Positions 21,938 to 32,300 of a DNA stretch of 58,083 nt are shown here, in pieces. A program made the position numbers and the translations under genes. The notes under the pieces are model-generated. The model did no database searches. It was not told the origin of the DNA and was given only the letters and a program-made list of their open reading frames with translations. This stretch comes from Actinomadura fibrosa. GTDB taxonomy: Bacteria; Actinomycetota; Actinomycetes; Streptosporangiales; Streptosporangiaceae. Positions within the stretch are counted from its first letter, which is position 1. Each line of letters starts with the position of its first letter. The stretch spans positions 1-58,083 of the forward strand of contig NZ_CAACUY010000041.1 of the NCBI RefSeq assembly GCF_900659615.1, given 5' to 3'.

Positions 21938-22405
21938 TCACTCGTCCGGATCGTCCAAGCGGCTGAGGACGGTGTTGTGGACCTGCTGGAAGATCACCGA
22001 GGTGCGGAAGCCCGCGATCTCCTTGCGCTTGCTGAGGCCGTCCACCAGGAAGGCGTGCAGGTGGTCGAGGTCCTGGACGCCGACGTGCAGCACCAGGTCG
22101 TCGCCACCCGCGACGACGAAGATGCTGATCACCTCGGCCATCCGGGAGACGTCCTCCTTCGTCCGGTTGATCACCGTCCGGCTGAGCGGCCGGACCTGGA
22201 GCGACACGAGGGCCTGCACGCCGCGGTTCAGCGCCGGCAGGCTGATGTCGGCGTGGTAGCCGCGGATGACGCCGCGCCGGGTCAGCGCCTTCACCCGTTC
22301 GAGGCAGGTGGACGGCGCGATGCCGAGCGTCCGGGCCAGTTCGCGGTTCGACTGCCGGGCATCCGTCTGGAGAAGCCGCACGATCTCCGAATCAAGTTCG
22401 TCCAT
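21938..22405 (-). CDS. Lrp/AsnC-family transcriptional regulator
   Basis: 155 residues. N-terminal helix-turn-helix (3-60: LDSEIVRLLQTDARQSNRELARTLGIAPSTCLERVKAL) and C-terminal RAM ligand domain (about 65-150, including GGDDLVLHVGVQDLDHLHAFL). Full length. It is divergent from an APC-family permease 109 bases away. Lrp proteins beside exporters usually activate them when the amino acid accumulates, so control of the permease is likely. Confidence 0.93.
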   Translation of the reverse strand: MDELDSEIVRLLQTDARQSNRELARTLGIAPSTCLERVKALTRRGVIRGYHADISLPALNRGVQALVSLQVRPLSRTVINRTKEDVSRMAEVISIFVVAGGDDLVLHVGVQDLDHLHAFLVDGLSKRKEIAGFRTSVIFQQVHNTVLSRLDDPDE

Positions 22406-22461
22406 GCCCGGATTATCGCGCCGATTCCGAACGTCCGTTCAGATAGCCGTCATGCCCGGCG

Positions 22462-22471
22462 GCCATATGGC
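22462..22471. promoter_or_regulatory. GCCATATGGC palindrome in AsnC/permease spacer
   Basis: A perfect 10-bp palindrome at the middle of the divergent spacer, framed by TAGCC and GGCTA further out. It is a candidate Lrp-type binding site; assignment is by position only. Confidence 0.35.
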
Positions 22472-22514
22472 TACTTTCGGGACGTCGCATCGGTCGTATG
22501 GACGTGGGGGCGCC

Positions 22515-23843
22515 ATGGGAAGCGGGAGCGGTCACCGGCTGGGGCTCGGGCAGGGCACGGCGCTCCTCGTCGGCGCGGTCCTCGGCCCCGGCGTCCTGGC
22601 CCTGCCGCACCTGGCCGCGGCGGCCGCCGGACCAGCGTCGATCATCGCGTGGGCGGCGCTGCTGGCCCTCAGCGCGCCGATCGCCCTCACCTTCGCGGCG
22701 CTCGGCGCGGACCGTCCGGACGCGGGCGGCGTCGCGACGTTCGCGGCCCGCGCCTTCGGGCCGCGCCTCGCGACCGCCGCGGGCCTCTGCTTCTTCGCGG
22801 CCGTCCCGGTCGGCGTGCTGGCGGGCGCGCTCATCGGCGGCGACTACGTCGCCTCGGCCGCCGGGCTCGGACGCTTTGGAACCGTCGGCGTCGCCCTCGC
22901 GCTGCTGCTCGCCGCGTTCGCCGCCAACCACGGCGGCCTGCGCACGTCCGGGCGGATCCAGCTCGTCCTGGTCGCGCTGCTCGCGGCGCTGCTCGTCGCC
23001 GCGGTCCTCGCCGCCGGACCGCACATCCGGACGGCCGCGTTCACCCCGTTCGCCCCGCACGGGCCGCTCGGCGTCGTCCACGCGGCCGGGGTGCTGGCCT
23101 TCGCGTTCGCCGGCTGGGAGGCGGCGAGCCACCTGTCGGCCGACTTCGCCGACCCGCGCCGCCTCCTGCCCCGCGCCACCGCGCTCACCCTCGCCGTCGT
23201 CGCGGTCCTCTACCTGTCCCTCGCGGTCGCGGTGACGGGCGTCCTCGGCGAGCGCGCGGCGTCCTCGCCCGTCCCGCTCGCGCTGCTGCTGGAGGACGGC
23301 ATCGGCGCGGACGCGGCGCGGCCCCTCACCGCCGGGGCGGCGCTCGTCCTCAGCTTCGTCGCCATGAACACCTACGTCGCGGGCGGTGCCCGGCTCGGCG
23401 CCGCGCTCGCCCGCGACGGCGCCTTCCCCGCGCCCCTCGCCCGCGGGTCGGCGGCCGGTGAGGTGCCGCGCCGGAGCCTCGCGCTGCTCGCGGTCCTGAC
23501 CGCCGTCCTGTCCGCCGCCGTCCTGTGGGGCGGGCTCGGGCTGGACCCCCTCATGCGCGTCACCGCCGCATGCCTTGCCACCGTCACCGTGATCGGGATG
23601 GCGTCGGCCACCCGCCTCCTACCCGGACGCCGCCGCGCCCTCGCGTACGCCGCGACGTTCTTCGCCGGCGCGGTGACGCTGTCGTGCGGCCTGTACCTGG
23701 CCGTACCGGGGGCCTTGGCCGCGTCCGCCCTGCTGCTGCGACCGCGCCGGCGTCCGTCCGCGCCCTGCGAGCCCGTGCCTCCGCTGGTGGTCGCGGATCC
23801 GACTCCTTGCGACGCTCTCGGCGATGGCGCGGCGCTAAGGTGA
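22515..23843 (+). CDS. APC-family amino acid permease/exporter
   Basis: 442 residues with about 11-12 membrane segments. The first carries GAVLGPGVLALPHLAA, the glycine-rich APC helix that binds the substrate backbone. AFAFAGWEAASHLSADF (near 195) is the segment 6 equivalent. Size and divergent AsnC regulator resemble YjeH-type methionine and branched-chain exporters. It ends with a cytoplasmic Arg/Pro-rich tail. Direction of transport is inferred from the regulator pairing. Confidence 0.87.
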   Translation: MGSGSGHRLGLGQGTALLVGAVLGPGVLALPHLAAAAAGPASIIAWAALLALSAPIALTFAALGADRPDAGGVATFAARAFGPRLATAAGLCFFAAVPVGVLAGALIGGDYVASAAGLGRFGTVGVALALLLAAFAANHGGLRTSGRIQLVLVALLAALLVAAVLAAGPHIRTAAFTPFAPHGPLGVVHAAGVLAFAFAGWEAASHLSADFADPRRLLPRATALTLAVVAVLYLSLAVAVTGVLGERAASSPVPLALLLEDGIGADAARPLTAGAALVLSFVAMNTYVAGGARLGAALARDGAFPAPLARGSAAGEVPRRSLALLAVLTAVLSAAVLWGGLGLDPLMRVTAACLATVTVIGMASATRLLPGRRRALAYAATFFAGAVTLSCGLYLAVPGALAASALLLRPRRRPSAPCEPVPPLVVADPTPCDALGDGAALR

Positions 23844-24222
23844 TCAGCCGGGGAAAGGCTTCCGAGGGCGCGCGTCGTCCGTCCTTCTGAAGCAAGGATT
23901 TGCGCGGCTCGACAATTTCTTGCGTTGCTTTCTTCAGCGGGCTTGTCGCTCACGGCAGCGCTGGTCACCTGCACGGACGGTCGGAGCTTCCGGCGCCTGT
24001 AGCCGTTTGCGCCTGATGGCGGCCATTTGCAGGGTTGGCACGTACCAATATCGAGAAATTGCGTATGTCGATGCATGTATTGCATTGCCATGTTCGCCTT
24101 TATATGTTCCTCGCAATCGAGCGCTCCCTACGGCTCGACCGCGGCACCATGCGCCGGCTTCCGCCGCTCCTCCCAGGCAGGTGTCCACCCCCCGCACTCA
24201 CCACAAGGGAGCAGAACCAGCG
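23844..24222 (+). promoter_or_regulatory. Long A/T-richer upstream region of the glucanase gene
   Basis: 379 bases without a gene, noticeably richer in A+T than the flanks. A sigma70-like pair TTGCAT (24080-24085), 17 bases, TATGTT (24103-24108) would give a leader of about 110 bases. ATGCA-TGTAT-TGCAT (24071-24085) is an inverted repeat overlapping the -35 element and could be an operator. AAGGGAG lies 12 bases ahead of the ATG. Promoter and operator are proposals. Confidence 0.35.
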
Positions 24223-27200
24223 ATGAGACAGAAGTACCTGCGCGTCCTGCTGGTCATGGCGCTGGTCGCGACCGGGCTGCTCGGCCCGGTGGCGTCCCCG
24301 GCGGTCGCGGCCGAGACGAACCTCGCGCTCGGCAAGACGGCATCCGCCAGCAACGCGAACGGCGAGTACACCGCCGCCAACGTCAACGACGGCAACCAGG
24401 CCACGTACTGGGAGAGCGTCAACAACGCCTTCCCGCAATGGGTCCAGATCGACCTGGGCGCCTCCGTGGACACCAACAAGGTCGTCCTGAAGCTGCCGAC
24501 CGCGAACTGGAGCGCCCGCACGCAGACCCTGTCGGTGCAGGGCAGCACCAACGGGACGTCCTTCACCGACCTGGTGAGCTCTGCCGGGCGCGTCTTCGAC
24601 CCCGCCTCCGGCAACACCGTCACGCTGACCTACGGCACCAGGCTCACCCGCTACCTGCGCGTCCAGATCAGCGCCAACACCGGCTGGCCCGCCGCACAGC
24701 TGTCGGAGCTGGAGATCTACGGGCCGAGCACCGGCGACCAGACGCCGCCGACCGCTCCGTCCGGTCTCGCGTTCACCGAGCCGTCCCCCGGGCAGATCCG
24801 GCTGACCTGGAACGCGTCCTCGGACGCGGTGGGCGTGACCGGCTACGACGTCTACGCCAACGACGCGCTGCGCGGCAGCGTTGCCGGGAACGTCCTCACC
24901 TACACGGACACGCAATCGGCTTCGGCGACCGTGTCGTACTACGTCCGCGCCAAGGACGCGGCGGGCAACGTGTCCGCCGGCAGCAACGTCGTGACGCGGC
25001 AGGGGCAGGGCGGGGGGACCAACCTCGCCGCGGGCAAGCCGATCACCGCGTCGTCGCACGTGTTCTCGTTCGTCGAGGCGAACGCCAACGACGGCAGCAC
25101 CGCGACGTACTGGGAGTCGGACTCGGGCGCCTACCCGGCGACGCTGACCGTGAGCCTCGGCGGGAAGGCCGACGTCTCGTCCGTCGTGGTCAAGCTGAAC
25201 CCGGACGCGGCCTGGGCGACCCGCACGCAGACCTTCGAGGTGCAGGGCCGCGGCAGCCCGACCGCGTCGTTCACGACGATCAAGCCGTCCGCCGCGTACA
25301 CGTTCGACCCGGCCACCGGGAACGCGGTCACGATCCCGGTGACCGCGACCACCGCGGAGGTCCGGCTGAGGTTCACCGCGAACTCCGGGGCGCCCGGCGC
25401 GCAGGTCGCCGAGCTCCAGGTCATCGGCACTCCCGCGCCGACCCCGGACCTGACCGTCACGGACGTCTCCTGGGCTCCCGCGTCCCCGATCGAGACGGAC
25501 GCGATCACGCTGCGGGCGACGGTCCGCAACGCCGGGACGGGCGCCGCCGACGCGAGCGGCCTCGACTTCCTGATCGGCGGGCAGAAGGCGGCGTCCGCGC
25601 AGGTCGGAGCGCTGGCGGCGGGCGCGTCGACGACCGTGTCGGCGTCCATCGGCACGAAGGACGCCGGGTCCTACACGGTCGGCGCCACGGCGGACGCGGG
25701 CGACGACAACATCGAGCTCAACGAGACCAACAACACGCTCACGGCCGCGTCCAAGCTCACGGTCGGGCCCGTTCCCAGCTCGGACCTCGTGGCGCAGGCC
25801 GTCACCTGGAGTCCCGGCAACCCGCAGAACGGCGACGCGGTCACCTTCTCGGTGACGCTGCGGAACGACGGGACCCTGGCGTCCGCGAGCGGCTCGCACG
25901 GCATCACGCTGACCGTCCTGGACGGTGACGGGAACGCGGTGAAGACGCTGAGCGGCTCCTACAGCGGCGCGCTCGCACCGGGTGCGACCACCGCCCCGAT
26001 CGCGCTCGGGACGTGGACGGCGGCCAACGGCCGGTACTCGGTCCGGACGGTCATCGCCGACGACGCCAACGAGGTGCCCGTCAAGCGCGGCAACAACACC
26101 GCCACGCAGGCGCTGTTCGTCGGCCGCGGCGCGAACCTGCCGTTCGACATGTACGAGGCGGAGGACGGCGTGCTCGCCGGCGGCGCGTCCGTCGTCGGCC
26201 CCAACCGGACGGTCGGGGACCTGGCGGGCGAGGCGTCCGGGCGCCGCGCGGTCCGGCTGACCGCGACGGGCAGCAGCGTCGAGTTCACCACCAGGGCCGA
26301 CACGAACACCCTCGTCACCCGGTACTCCATCCCGGACGCGGCGGGCGGCGGCGGCATCTCCTCGACGCTCAACGTCTACGTGAACGGGACCTTCCTCAAG
26401 ACGATCGACCTCACGTCCAGGTACACGTGGGTGTACGGCGACGAGGCGAGCCCGAACAACTCGCCCGGATCCGGACCGGCCCGGCACATCTACGACGAGG
26501 CCAACCTGATGCTCGGCACGACCGTGCCGAAGGGCAGCAAGATCAAGCTCCAGAAGGACGCGGCCAACACCAGCACGTACGCGATCGACTTCGTCAACAC
26601 CGAGCTGGCGGCCGCGGCGCCGAACCCCGATCCGGCGAAGTACGCGGTGCCCGCCGGGTTCACCCACCAGAACGTCCAGGACGCCCTGGACAAGGTCCGC
26701 CAGGACTCCTCCCTGACCGGCGTCTACCTGCCGCCGGGCGACTACGAGACCGCGCAGAAGTTCCAGGTCTACGGCAAGGCCGTCAAGGTCGTCGGAGCGG
26801 GCCCATGGTTCACCCGCTTCCGCACCCCCGCGAATCAGGAGAACACCGACGCGGGCTTCCGGACGGAGGCGTCCGCGAACGGCTCCACGTTCTCCGGATT
26901 CGGCTTCTTCGGCAACTACACCTCGCGCATCGACGGCCCCGGCAAGGTCTTCGACTTCACCGGCGTCAAGGACATGACCATCGACAACGTCTGGGCCGAG
27001 CACGTCGTCTGCCTGTTCTGGGGCACCAACGTCGACACGTCCACGATTAAGAACGCGCGGATCCGCGACACCTGGGCGGACGGCCTCAACTTCACCAACG
27101 GCAGCAGCGGGAACCTCGTCAGCAACGTCGAGACCCGGACCACGGGCGACGACAGCTTCGCGCTGTTCCCCGCCACCGACAACGTCAACGAGCAGGAGAC

Positions 27201-27801
27201 CGGCAACGTCTTCGAGAACCTGACCTCGCTGCTGACGTGGCGCGCGGCGGGGCTCGCCGTGTACGGAGGCGGCGGCAACACCTTCCGCAACATCCACATC
27301 GCCGACACGCTCGTCTACTCGGGGATCACGATCGCGACGCTGCGGTTCGGGTCCATCCCGGCCCTCGGCTTCGAGTCGTCCCCGCAGACGCGGTTCGAGA
27401 ACATCTCGCTCGTGCGGGCCGGCGGCCACTTCTGGGGACAGCAGACGTTCCCGGCGCTGTGGCTGTTCTCCGGCGAGTACCCGTTCCGCGGCATCCGGAT
27501 CTCCGGCCTCGACATCGTCGATCCGACCTACTCGGGGATCATGTTCCAGACGAAGTACAACGGCGGCCCGCTCAACCCGATCACGGACACGGCCTTCACC
27601 GGCGTCAGCATCTCCGGCGCGCGCAAGAGCGGTGACGCGTTCGACGCCAAGTCCGGCTTCGGCATCTGGGCCAACGAGATGCCCGAGCCCGGGCAGGGAC
27701 CGGCGGTCGGCTCGGCGAGCTTCACCGGCCTGCGATTCAGCGGCAACTACCAGGACATCCGGAACACCACCACCACGTTCACGATCACCCAGAACCCCTG
27801 A
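24223..27801 (+). CDS. Secreted multi-domain alpha-1,3-glucanase (GH87, mycodextranase type)
   Basis: 1192 residues. Sec signal 1-30 with cleavage after AVAA. Then discoidin F5/8C module (32-168), fibronectin III (172-258), second discoidin (266-405), two CARDB modules (408-515 and 520-635), a CBM-like MYEAEDG module (643-796), and a parallel beta-helix catalytic domain (807-1192). In the helix, Asp953 (TWADG) and Asp976-Asp977 (TGDDS) reproduce the 23-residue spacing of the three catalytic aspartates known in GH87. The enzyme would cut alpha-1,3-glucan of fungal walls or dental and biofilm polymers. No cell-wall anchor is visible, so it is released. It stands alone behind a long promoter region. 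Confidence 0.88.
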   Translation: MRQKYLRVLLVMALVATGLLGPVASPAVAAETNLALGKTASASNANGEYTAANVNDGNQATYWESVNNAFPQWVQIDLGASVDTNKVVLKLPTANWSARTQTLSVQGSTNGTSFTDLVSSAGRVFDPASGNTVTLTYGTRLTRYLRVQISANTGWPAAQLSELEIYGPSTGDQTPPTAPSGLAFTEPSPGQIRLTWNASSDAVGVTGYDVYANDALRGSVAGNVLTYTDTQSASATVSYYVRAKDAAGNVSAGSNVVTRQGQGGGTNLAAGKPITASSHVFSFVEANANDGSTATYWESDSGAYPATLTVSLGGKADVSSVVVKLNPDAAWATRTQTFEVQGRGSPTASFTTIKPSAAYTFDPATGNAVTIPVTATTAEVRLRFTANSGAPGAQVAELQVIGTPAPTPDLTVTDVSWAPASPIETDAITLRATVRNAGTGAADASGLDFLIGGQKAASAQVGALAAGASTTVSASIGTKDAGSYTVGATADAGDDNIELNETNNTLTAASKLTVGPVPSSDLVAQAVTWSPGNPQNGDAVTFSVTLRNDGTLASASGSHGITLTVLDGDGNAVKTLSGSYSGALAPGATTAPIALGTWTAANGRYSVRTVIADDANEVPVKRGNNTATQALFVGRGANLPFDMYEAEDGVLAGGASVVGPNRTVGDLAGEASGRRAVRLTATGSSVEFTTRADTNTLVTRYSIPDAAGGGGISSTLNVYVNGTFLKTIDLTSRYTWVYGDEASPNNSPGSGPARHIYDEANLMLGTTVPKGSKIKLQKDAANTSTYAIDFVNTELAAAAPNPDPAKYAVPAGFTHQNVQDALDKVRQDSSLTGVYLPPGDYETAQKFQVYGKAVKVVGAGPWFTRFRTPANQENTDAGFRTEASANGSTFSGFGFFGNYTSRIDGPGKVFDFTGVKDMTIDNVWAEHVVCLFWGTNVDTSTIKNARIRDTWADGLNFTNGSSGNLVSNVETRTTGDDSFALFPATDNVNEQETGNVFENLTSLLTWRAAGLAVYGGGGNTFRNIHIADTLVYSGITIATLRFGSIPALGFESSPQTRFENISLVRAGGHFWGQQTFPALWLFSGEYPFRGIRISGLDIVDPTYSGIMFQTKYNGGPLNPITDTAFTGVSISGARKSGDAFDAKSGFGIWANEMPEPGQGPAVGSASFTGLRFSGNYQDIRNTTTTFTITQNP

Positions 27802-27813
27802 TCCGGGGCGCGG

Positions 27814-27843
27814 GACCGCGGGTGTTGGGAGGCACCCGCGGTC
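27814..27843. terminator. Terminator hairpin after the glucanase gene
   Basis: GACCGCGGGTG and CACCCGCGGTC make a perfect 11-bp stem with an 8-base loop, 12 bases after the stop. It also lies beyond the end of the leftward reductase gene. Confidence 0.65.
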
Positions 27844-27895
27844 TCCGCGTTCCGGGACGGGCTCCATGCCTCGCCGCGGCGGCCGGGCCACGGCC

Positions 27896-29200
27896 TCAGC
27901 AGCCGACCGTCTCGGGCGCCCTGACATGCTCGGGCACACCGGGCTGGCCGGAGGCGACGGGCGTCGCGGACGCGCCGGAGGCGACGGGCGTCGCGGAGGC
28001 ATCGGGCGGCACGGGCGCGGCGGGCTGACCTGATGTGGCGCGGAGGGTGGGGTAGTCGGTGTAGCCGGTCTCCCCGCCGCCGTACCAGTACTCGTCGCGC
28101 ATCGGGTTGAGCGGGGCGTCCCGGCGCAGCCGCTCGACGAGGTCGGGGTTGGCGAGGAACGCCCGGCCGAGCGAGACGAGATCGGCCCCCGCGTCCAGCA
28201 GCCGCTCGGCCTCGCGCCGCCCGCCGTCCACCGGGAAGGGCGCCGGCCACGGCAGCGCCGGGTTGGCGATCAGCGTGCCGCGCCAGCCGCCGCGCAACGC
28301 GTGGAAGAGGGGCGTGCCGGGGTCGGCCCACACGACGTGCAGGTAGGCGAGGCCGAGGTCATCGAGCTCGCCGAGCAGCGCCGGGTAGATGGCGGCGGTG
28401 TCGCCCTCGTCGATGCCGTGGCCGGTGAAGCCCGGGGCGACGCGCAGCCCGACCCGCTCGGGCCCGATCGCGTCGGCGACCGCCCGGACGACCTCGACGG
28501 CGAACCGGACGCGCGCGGAGACGGAGCCGCCGTAGGCGTCGGTGCGGTGGTTGGTGCCGCGGGCGAGGAACTGGTGGATGAGGTAGCCGTTGGCGCCGTG
28601 CACCTCGACGCCGTCGAAACCGGCGTCCACGGCGTTGCGCGCGGCGGCGGCGAAGTCCGCCACGGTGGACCGGATCTCGTCGAGGGTCATCTCGCGCGGG
28701 ACGACGCCCGGCTGGGACCCGCCCGGAGTGTGGATCGTGTCCGGGAACCGCACGGCGGACGGCGCGACGGGGTGCAGGCCGCTGTTGTCGGGATGGCCGA
28801 TCCGGCCGCCGTGCTGGACCTGCAGGAACATCCGGCCGCCTTCCGCGCGGACGGCGTCCGTGACCCGCCGCCATCCCGCCACGTGCCCGGCGCTGTAGAT
28901 CGCGGGAATGCCGGGATAGGTCCGCCCGACGGCGTTCGGCGTCGTGGCCTCCGCGATGATCAGCCCGGCGGAGGCGCGCTGCGCGTAGTAGTCCGCCATG
29001 ATCGGCCGCGGGGTGCCGTCGGCGGCGGCGCGGTTGCGGGTCAGCGGCGCCATCACCAGCCGGTTGGGCAGGTGGAGGCGGCCGACGTGGGCGGGCTCGA
29101 ACAACCGAGACCCGGTGGCGGCCCCGCTCGCACCGGACGTGCCCGTGCCGGACGTGCCCGTGCCGGACGTACTTGTGCCGGACGTACTTGTGCTCGACAT
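27896..29200 (-). CDS. Old yellow enzyme-family alkene reductase with repetitive tails
   Basis: 434 residues. The FMN/NAD(P)H TIM barrel spans about 31-385: LFEPAHVGRLHLPNRLVMAPLTRNRA, QVQHGGRIGH, the substrate-binding pair in GFDGVEVHGANGYLIHQFLARGTNHRTDAYGG, and ADLVSLGRAFLANPDLVERL. It would reduce activated C=C bonds of enones or nitro compounds. Both ends are unusual: an N-terminal Ser/Thr/Gly tract coded by four 15-bp repeats (29130-29189) and a C-terminal Ala/Pro/Ser tail coded by two 27-bp repeats (27951-28004). AAGGGAAG precedes ATG 29200. It is divergent from a SARP-type regulator. Confidence 0.92.
   Translation of the reverse strand: MSSTSTSGTSTSGTGTSGTGTSGASGAATGSRLFEPAHVGRLHLPNRLVMAPLTRNRAAADGTPRPIMADYYAQRASAGLIIAEATTPNAVGRTYPGIPAIYSAGHVAGWRRVTDAVRAEGGRMFLQVQHGGRIGHPDNSGLHPVAPSAVRFPDTIHTPGGSQPGVVPREMTLDEIRSTVADFAAAARNAVDAGFDGVEVHGANGYLIHQFLARGTNHRTDAYGGSVSARVRFAVEVVRAVADAIGPERVGLRVAPGFTGHGIDEGDTAAIYPALLGELDDLGLAYLHVVWADPGTPLFHALRGGWRGTLIANPALPWPAPFPVDGGRREAERLLDAGADLVSLGRAFLANPDLVERLRRDAPLNPMRDEYWYGGGETGYTDYPTLRATSGQPAAPVPPDASATPVASGASATPVASGQPGVPEHVRAPETVGC
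27951..28004. repeat. Two 27-bp tandem units in the reductase 3-prime end
   Basis: Units begin GAGGCGACGGGCGTCGCGGA at 27951 and 27978. They encode repeated SATPVASG in the C-terminal tail, a region prone to length change. Confidence 0.7.
29130..29189. repeat. Four 15-bp tandem units in the reductase 5-prime end
   Basis: Units of the form GTGCCGGACGT plus GCCC or ACTT, coding Gly-Thr-Ser-Gly-Thr style repeats just after the start codon. Confidence 0.7.
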
Positions 29201-29335
29201 GGTCGTGTCTTCCCTTCTCGTGTCAGGAGGCCGCCGTCCGCGGTCGCGTTGACGTGACCGACTGTGCCGGGGAGCGCTTCGGGGCGGCTGAGGGTCCGCT
29301 GACGGCCGCTGATCAGCGCTGTGTACGGTGCTCGC

Positions 29336-32300
29336 ATGCGGTTCGGAGTGCTGGGCCCGCTGCTGGTGCGGGACGCCGGAGGCACGCCGATCGCGGTGCC
29401 GGAGGCCAAGGTCCGGGCGCTGCTCGCCGACCTGCTCGTCCACGAGGGACGGCCGGTGTCCGCCGACCGGCTCATCGAGGACCTGTGGGGGGACGCGCCG
29501 CCGGGCCGTCCCGCCAACGCGCTCCAGGCCAAGGTGTCGCAGCTCCGCCGGGCCATCGGGCGCGAGCGCGTGACGTTCCAGGCGTCCGGCTACCGGCTGG
29601 TCCTCGACCCGGCGTCCGACGAGGTGGACGCGGACCGTTTCGCCGCCCTCGCCGCCGAGGCCCGCTCCGCCGCGGACCCGCGGACGCGCGCCGCGCTGCT
29701 CACCGAGGCGCTGGAGCTGTGGCGCGGGCCCGCCTACGCCGACGTCGCGGACGAGGAGTTCGCGCGCGCCGCGGCGCAGCGGCTGACCGAGCAGCGGCTG
29801 AGCGTCCTGGAGGAGCAGGCGGAGGCGCGCCTGGACGCCGGTGACCGCACCCTCCTCGCGGGCGACCTCGCCGACCTGGTGGCCCGCCATCCGCTCCGCG
29901 AACGGCTGCGCGCCGTCCAGCTCCGCGCCCTCTACCTGGCCGGTCGCCAGAGCGAGGCGCTCGCCTCGTACGCGGATCTGCGCGAACGCCTGGCCGACGA
30001 ACTGGGCGTCGATCCGAGCCCCGAACTGGCCGCGCTCCACCAGGCGATCCTGCGCCAGGACGCGTCACTCGGCGCTCCCGCCTCCCCCTCGGTGTCCGGC
30101 GCCCCGGCGGGGTTCCGATCGAATCTGCCCGCCCAGCTCACAGAGCTCATCGGCCGTGATGAGGCGATGGCGGACGTCGATCGGCTCCTGCGGACCGCAC
30201 GCCTGGTCACGCTGACGGGGCCGGGCGGCGTGGGCAAGACCCGGCTCGCGGTGGAGTGCGCGTCGCGTCTCGACCCCGCGACCGCGCCGGACGGCGTGTG
30301 GCTGGTCGAACTCGGCTCGGAGCGGGGCGGCGCCGCCGACCTCGCGCAGGTGGTCGCGGACGTGCTCGGCCTCCGCGACGACACGCCGCCCGGCCTGCCC
30401 GGCCTGGGCGCGTCCGGTGTCGCCGAGCGGCTCGCCACCGTGCTGCGGGACCGCCGGGGGCTGCTCGTCCTGGACAACTGCGAGCACCTCGTCGAACCGG
30501 CCGCCGAACTCGCCGGGCTGCTGCTGCGCACCGCGCCCGGGCTGCGCGTCCTGGCGACGAGCCGCGAGCCGCTCGGCATCGCGGGCGAGACGGTCGTCCC
30601 GGTCGAACCGCTCGCGCCGTCCGACGCGATGGACCTGTTCGCGGAGCGCGCCGCGGCGGCCGGTCTCGCGCTGGACGGGACGGCCCGCGAGGCCGCCGCC
30701 GAGATCGTCCGGCGGCTCGACGGCATCCCGCTCGCGCTCGAACTGGCGGCGACGCGGGTCCGCGGCCTGGGCGTGCACGAGCTGGCGGCCCGGCTGGAGG
30801 ACCGGTTGGCGGTCCTCACCTCGGGACGGCGCGGCGCGCCCGCCCGCCAGCGGACCCTCCAGGCGGTGATCGACTGGAGCTGGGACCTGCTCGGCGCGGC
30901 GGAGCGCACCGTCCTGCGCCGGCTCGCCGTCCACGCCGACGGCTGCGCGCTGGACGCCGCGGAGGCGGTGTGCGCGGGCGGGGACGCGCCCCGCGAGGCG
31001 GTGTTCGACCTGGTCGGCCGGCTCGTCGACCGGTCGCTCGTCGTCCTCGTCCAGAAACCGGCCGGTCCGCGCTACCGGCTCCTCGAATCCGTGGCCGCCT
31101 ACGCGCTGGACCGCCTGCGCGAGGCGGGCGATCTCGCCGCGACCCGGGACCGGCACCTGCGCCACTACCTCGACCTCGCGGAGCGCGCCGAGGACGGCCT
31201 GCGCGGCCCGGACCAGCGGGCATGGCTGGTCCGCCTCGACGCCGAGGCGGCCAACTTCCGGGCGGCGCTGCGCCACGCCCCGCCGGACGAGGCGGCACGG
31301 CTGGCCACGGCCCTGTCCCCGTGGTGGCTGCTGCGCGGACGCCTGACCGAGGCGCACCGCACGCTGTCGGACATGCTCGCCGCCGCCCCCGGCCACACCG
31401 GACTCCGGTTCCTGCGAAGCACGTTCGAGCTGCTCACCAGCGGAAGGAGCACCGAGGCGCCGTCCGTGCCGTCCGCCGGGGATCCGCTCCGACGCGGCCG
31501 GCTGCTCTGGTCGTACGCCTACGGCCTGTTCAACGCCGGTGAGCTCGCGGCCAGCGAGGAGGCCAACGCCCAGGCGCGCGATCTGCTCGCCGGGGACGCG
31601 TGGGGCACCGCGGCCGTCCTCGCGCTGAGCGCCACGCATGCCCTGGCCCGCGGTGACCTGACCGGCGCCGAGCGGGACGGCCTGCGCGGCGCCGCGCTCT
31701 TCCGCGAGCTCGGGGACCGCTGGGGCGAGTTGCAGGCCGTGGCGCCGCTCTCGGCGCTCGCCGCGATCAGGGGCGACTACGCGCAGGCCGCGAGCCGCCA
31801 GGAGGAGGGGCTGCGCATCGCGCGGGAACTGGGCCTCGCGACGGAGGTCTCCGCCCGCCTCTCCGAGCTGGGACGGCTGGCGCTGCTGTCCGGCGACGTC
31901 GAACGGGCGCGCGACCTGCACGAGACGGCGCTGCGGCTGGCCGCGGAGCAGGGCTTCGTCTACGGGGAGGTGCACGCGCTGATGGGGCTCGCCCTGGGTG
32001 CGCGCCGCTCCGGTGACCTCGACGCGGCGGAGGCGCACCTGCTCCGCCTGCGCGACGACCACCCGTCCTCGCAGGCCGGTGAGCATCTGCTGCACGCCGA
32101 GCTCGGCTTCGTCGCCGAGCTCCGCGGGGACGGCCCCGGCGCCGCCGCCCACCAGCTCCGCGGCCTAGAGGTCGCCCTGTCGATCGCCGAGCCGCGCGCC
32201 GTGGCGCTCTCCCTGGAGGGCCTGGCGGGCGCGGCGGCGCTCCTCGGCGACCCGGCTCTCGCCGCCCTGCTGCTCGGTGCGGCGGACGCGGCCCGGCGCG

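Noticed and set aside
23844..24222. Riboswitch in the glucanase leader
   Set aside because: I find inverted repeats near a possible promoter but no conserved riboswitch core or terminator/anti-terminator pair.
24100..28002. 1300-residue open frame opposite the glucanase
   Set aside because: Arg/Gly/Val-rich with no motifs; it is the high-G+C shadow of a gene whose domains and catalytic residues are clear on the plus strand.
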